This document shows, piece by piece, positions 42,447 to 45,487 of a stretch of 45,487 nucleotides of DNA (its first letter is position 1; the number at the start of each line of letters is the position of its first letter). This stretch comes from Didymodactylos carnosus (lineage: Eukaryota > Rotifera > Eurotatoria > Philodinida > Philodinidae): NCBI GenBank assembly GCA_905250885.1, contig CAJNOQ010000601.1:1-45487 (forward strand), read 5' to 3'. The notes below the pieces were generated by a model. The model had not been told where the DNA came from. It ran no database searches and saw nothing but the letters and a program-made list of their open reading frames with translations. The position numbers and the translations under genes are program-made.

Positions 42447-43811
42447 TTAAAAAGATTCGTCTATACTATATTCATAACTCTCGCTTTCACTCGATCCATG
42501 TTCTTCGTCGAAGCAATCGTTAAATAATTTTGTGTGACAAAAATCTGGCTTAACCCATTGAAGTTCAGAACAGATAGTCATCAGGTTTGTGAATGGATTT
42601 TCTTGAGAACTCACAGTAGCTGGATCTATTATTAACAATACTTGATCAACTTTCATCGTATGAACAGTTTTTGTCACGGAACGCCCAATTAAAGCTGATT
42701 TTCGTTTTGGTCGAAGATTTCTTTTATCGATTTTTGCTATTGTATAATGATATTCAAGTAGATCAATAAAAGCGGATTCATTGAAAGGGCTAGGATTTAA
42801 ACGCAGGAGCGACATGGGTTCGTCACACGAAATATCGAATCGTAAAAAATCTAACTGGATTCTCCATGGACGAAGATCAGACGATAATTCACAGTTAATT
42901 GATCTTCCAACCTTGCTTGTTATCTTCAATGTTTTCGTTGAAACAATTCCTACTCCGGCGCCGCCTTCAGTAGACCAAAGATATTCAGTTGATGGAAATA
43001 AATCACATAAATCGTTTATTGATGATGGTAGTGGCAACAATAATGTTGTACATCCGTCATCAAATGCACATAGTGCGATTTGTAAGCCACCAAATGAATT
43101 TTGAGATGATGGAATAACAAATCTGCCACGTGGATTTAATATAATCCCCTTATTATTGTCAACGAACGCTTTATCTAACTGATAATCGATCGAATCATAC
43201 GGCAAATATGTTGACGTATTTATTAAATCAGTATTATTATTATTATTGTTCATCATTTTTCTCGAACTAAGTGCGGCAACCGTCTTTCTCAAACTAACAC
43301 CATGATAATTATTCGAATTAATCGTACTAATACTATTTGTATTTTTTGTACTTTTTTCTAATGTCGGATGCAAACTTGTTTTGCCACTGTCAAGTAGTAG
43401 ACATGTCCATTGTTTCTGATGATCAAGAATGATCGATGTCGATGATGGAGAATGAAATATTGCAGAGAAGTTTTGTTGTTGTTGGTTATCATTATCCAAA
43501 TCACTTTTAGTACTATTCGCAATATGAATGTCAATGGGAACGTTATTTTTACTTATTCGAGGTGTAGGCACTGTATAATTCACAGATGTTGAACTTAAAC
43601 TAGGTGAACGATGATAAGTGGTTAGGAGCGGCCTGGTCACAGAGACACCATGAGCACTCGAAGAGGATCGTGATAAATCGTTGCTTTCATAGCAACTATC
43701 TTCAGAATTGATTCCCGTACCAAGGATGTCGTCATACCGCTTGTTACTACCTTTTGATGTATTACAATCACCACTGATGTTTCCATTATCATATAATTGG
43801 ATAATTGTCAT
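42447..43811 (-). CDS. Orphan protein, 454 residues, low-complexity N-terminal half
   Basis: A long uninterrupted frame from an ATG at 43811 to a stop at 42447, the longest intact frame in the window. Residues 1-200 are Ser/Thr/Asn-rich with short QQQQ and NNNNNN runs (the latter from an ATT repeat at about 43228-43250) and are likely disordered. Residues about 220-430 look folded: GIILNPRGRFVIPSSQNSFG, ALCAFDDGCTTLLLPLP and RPWRIQLDFLRFDISC are rich in beta-type patterns. The C-terminus is acidic (SESESYEYSIDESF). There is no signal peptide or membrane segment. I recognise no family, catalytic motif or repeat. It may be the single or last exon of a lineage-specific regulatory protein. Confidence 0.75.
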   Translation of the reverse strand: MTIIQLYDNGNISGDCNTSKGSNKRYDDILGTGINSEDSCYESNDLSRSSSSAHGVSVTRPLLTTYHRSPSLSSTSVNYTVPTPRISKNNVPIDIHIANSTKSDLDNDNQQQQNFSAIFHSPSSTSIILDHQKQWTCLLLDSGKTSLHPTLEKSTKNTNSISTINSNNYHGVSLRKTVAALSSRKMMNNNNNNTDLINTSTYLPYDSIDYQLDKAFVDNNKGIILNPRGRFVIPSSQNSFGGLQIALCAFDDGCTTLLLPLPSSINDLCDLFPSTEYLWSTEGGAGVGIVSTKTLKITSKVGRSINCELSSDLRPWRIQLDFLRFDISCDEPMSLLRLNPSPFNESAFIDLLEYHYTIAKIDKRNLRPKRKSALIGRSVTKTVHTMKVDQVLLIIDPATVSSQENPFTNLMTICSELQWVKPDFCHTKLFNDCFDEEHGSSESESYEYSIDESF

Positions 43812-43906
43812 TAATATCCAATAAAATAATTTTAAGATATTTTTGAGTTAACATTGATGGACCAGTTGCTTGAAAGAGGAAAACAGATATTGAAAAGATT
43901 TAATAG

Positions 43907-44122
43907 AATAGAATCTTTGATTTAAATCCAAACCGCTCACGTCGAAATTTATGGAATCAAGTCTGTCTTCTATTGAAAATTAAAACAGATTTGGTATTTA
44001 TCGATAATCTAACAAGATTTCAACAATGGACGATGACATTTACCGAAATGAAGTCTTTCTCAAAGATGTTAAACTTTACTATTGAGACGGGCATATACAT
44101 TACCGTAAAATGTTTAGATTAA
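43907..44122 (+). CDS. Coding-like fragment, unrecognised
   Basis: An open frame without ATG contains FDLNPNRSRRNLWNQVCLLL, then KTDLVFIDNLTRFQQWTMTF and FTIETGIYITVKCLD, and ends with TAA at 44120-44122. The composition is more protein-like than neighbouring frames. It could be the last exon of a plus-strand gene or a remnant. It lies upstream of, and divergent from, the 454-residue gene. Confidence 0.3.
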   Translation, partial: NRIFDLNPNRSRRNLWNQVCLLLKIKTDLVFIDNLTRFQQWTMTFTEMKSFSKMLNFTIETGIYITVKCLD

Positions 44123-44126
44123 ATTA

Positions 44127-44356
44127 ATGGTTTCTCATGAGAAAACAGTCAAATACACGACACTTAATCGGCATACTGACGAGATAAATTTCCTAAATTT
44201 TTTGGAAGAACTAATATTTATGAACAAATTAATTGTGATCAAGTTGATCACACTTATCAACATAAAACACACAAAAATAAAATTTAGGCAACTCATAATC
44301 ATTTTTTTAACGCTTTCAGGCCTTCTTGTCACGATCTGACAGTTTTCTGTTAGCAA
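44127..44356. other. Open frames on both strands, not called
   Basis: Two overlapping frames of about 70 codons on opposite strands are rich in Ile/Leu/Phe as expected from AT-rich DNA. Neither shows a recognisable motif, and at most one could be real. Confidence 0.25.
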
Positions 44357-44430
44357 GCTTTTACTTAATATGTAGTTCTTTTGAACGTTTTATCATAAAT
44401 TCTTTCTATTGTTCACTAGTATTCTCTGAA

Positions 44431-44678
44431 CTAAAATTCTCTCCATGCATAATGATACATTTTTATCGTATCAACTAACCCATTGTTTTTTCTTAAATGA
44501 TCTAGTTCTTCAAAACATGTTTTTACTCCATCAAACTGAGCTGTTCTCGGACCAATAGCTTGTAAATTCCCTATATCTTTGATATGATTGTCATGCAGAA
44601 AAATATTCATCTCTGTACTTTTAGCATTCGTTCTCGAATTTCAGCATTTGATACAGTACGAGGCTGTTTTGAAGTCAT
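44431..44678 (-). pseudogene. Small gene with one-base frame break (or two overlapping frames)
   Basis: From ATG at 44678 the minus strand reads MTSKQPRTVSNAEIRERMLK and stops at 44607. A second frame begins in the overlapping ATGA at 44610 and reads MNIFLHDNHIKDIGNLQAIG, then TCFEELDHLRKNNGLVDTIK and YHYAWREF, with a TAG at 44431. The two pieces look like one protein of about 80 residues split by a one-base change. I do not recognise the family. An alternative is an unrecognised intron near the junction. Confidence 0.35.
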
Positions 44679-44699
44679 GGTTAATGGATAATGTCGGCG

Positions 44700-45487
44700 A
44701 CTTTTTGATTGGCCACTGTTTAATTTAATTCGTTTCGAGGATTTACGATACTTTATTAAAATTCAATATAGTTCTGCTCAAAATCTCGAAAATAAGTTAG
44801 CAAAAACAAATAATCTAATATACAAAAAAAACAATATTTATAAAGATGCGTAAAATCCTACAAAATAATCGGACAAAAATGATTCTGTTTTCGCTACAAA
44901 TCTTAGTTGAAAAAACTTGTGACACTTTGTTCATCAGACTTTCTAATCATTTTAGCCGATTGTATTAAAAGAAATATCTAGCAGTACATCTTATGCCACT
45001 CGATTTAGAGCGTAGCAATTTCTTGAACAGATTCTTTTTGTTTCTTTTGTTCGTAGTTTACTTCTGTTTATTTAATGAATTCCAGTTACTCTAATTTAAT
45101 TTTTATGTGTTGTTCTCTGTTATGCTGATGTGATAGATAATTCAGTTTCTCCTTTGGTGTCTGATGTTTGGCATAGTAAGTCTAACAGGAAAAACTCCAA
45201 ATTTTTTAACTGCATCACGCAGTTTTAAAGTGCAAACTGCTCTCTTTTTTTAAGTGCTGGTAACGAGTACAAAAGCATCTGAAATAATTTTATTACAGTC
45301 AAATGGTGAAGAATTTTATTCTACAAAAGCGTTTACACTGTAAAAAATAGTCGTAGATTAATAAACTATCAAAAAGGGTTCATTGAGACCAATAAACCTG
45401 TTAAAAAACGCTTTTCCGTTTTTTATATCCAAAAAACTAAAAAGCGTTCGTGACAGATGCAAAATGAAAAACCAGCGATTTTTTATC
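44700..45487. other. No recognised gene
   Basis: AT-rich sequence with no coding-like frame or RNA gene. The last 120 bases have AAAAAACGCTTTT-type words that resemble, loosely, the text at about 300-370 at the other end of the window. The similarity is too weak to call a repeat. Confidence 0.3.

Noticed and set aside
42781..43104. 107-codon plus-strand frame
   Set aside because: It is antisense to the intact 454-residue minus-strand frame and is best seen as its shadow.

Overview
The window looks like eukaryotic, AT-rich accessory DNA from a bdelloid rotifer (Adineta/Rotaria-like). This is an inference from three things. First, the recognisable protein fragments belong to families that I know to be amplified in bdelloids: F-box proteins with leucine-rich tails, a Rossmann-like/TPR/ADP-ribosyltransferase-associated family, and a glutathionylspermidine-amidase CHAP protein. 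Second, the best-defined introns are very short (54 and 90 nt). Third, terminal-inverted-repeat (TIR) elements are dense: hAT-type MITEs, foldback elements and a Tc1 remnant. No bacterial operon structure is present. Most intact open frames are short and random.

Layout. The dominant structure is a direct duplication of about 15.3 kb. Positions 402-15733 recur at 24579-39910 with a constant offset of 24177, with no indel and identical translations in every open frame compared. The copies are separated by about 8.8 kb of unrelated sequence (15734-24578). Each copy carries, in order: a 114-bp near-perfect palindrome; two convergent terminal-exon fragments, one broken near its C-terminus by a hAT MITE; tRNA-Gly(GCC); a hAT-end remnant; a multi-exon F-box/LRR-like gene with a 1-kb foldback element in its first intron; tRNA-Ala(AGC); an F-box-type LRR fragment on the other strand; a foldback element; a second hAT remnant; a fragment of the ADP-ribosyltransferase-associated family; a 175-bp hAT MITE with a perfect 8-bp target duplication; and the left half of a 0.95-kb TIR element. 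The identity stops in the middle of that last element; its right halves differ by roughly 5%.

The spacer holds the two best intact genes, both on the minus strand: a secreted CHAP-domain amidase (two exons, signal peptide, Cys-His-Glu triad) and an LC8-like dynein-light-chain-domain protein. The latter lies inside a 4.1-kb unit bounded by ~330-bp inverted repeats (20251-24391), together with a Tc1 remnant and a dead TPR-type gene. The far right (40430-45487) holds a degenerate spliced gene, a 454-aa orphan on the minus strand and two unrecognised coding-like fragments.

There is no evidence that these genes form one pathway. The window reads as a subtelomere-like or otherwise dispensable region shaped by transposons, family amplification and one very recent (or artefactual) segmental duplication. 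No CRISPR array or rRNA was seen, and no clearly novel defence or metabolic system. The most unusual observations are the identical duplication with one breakpoint inside a transposon, and the TIR-bounded gene-containing unit.
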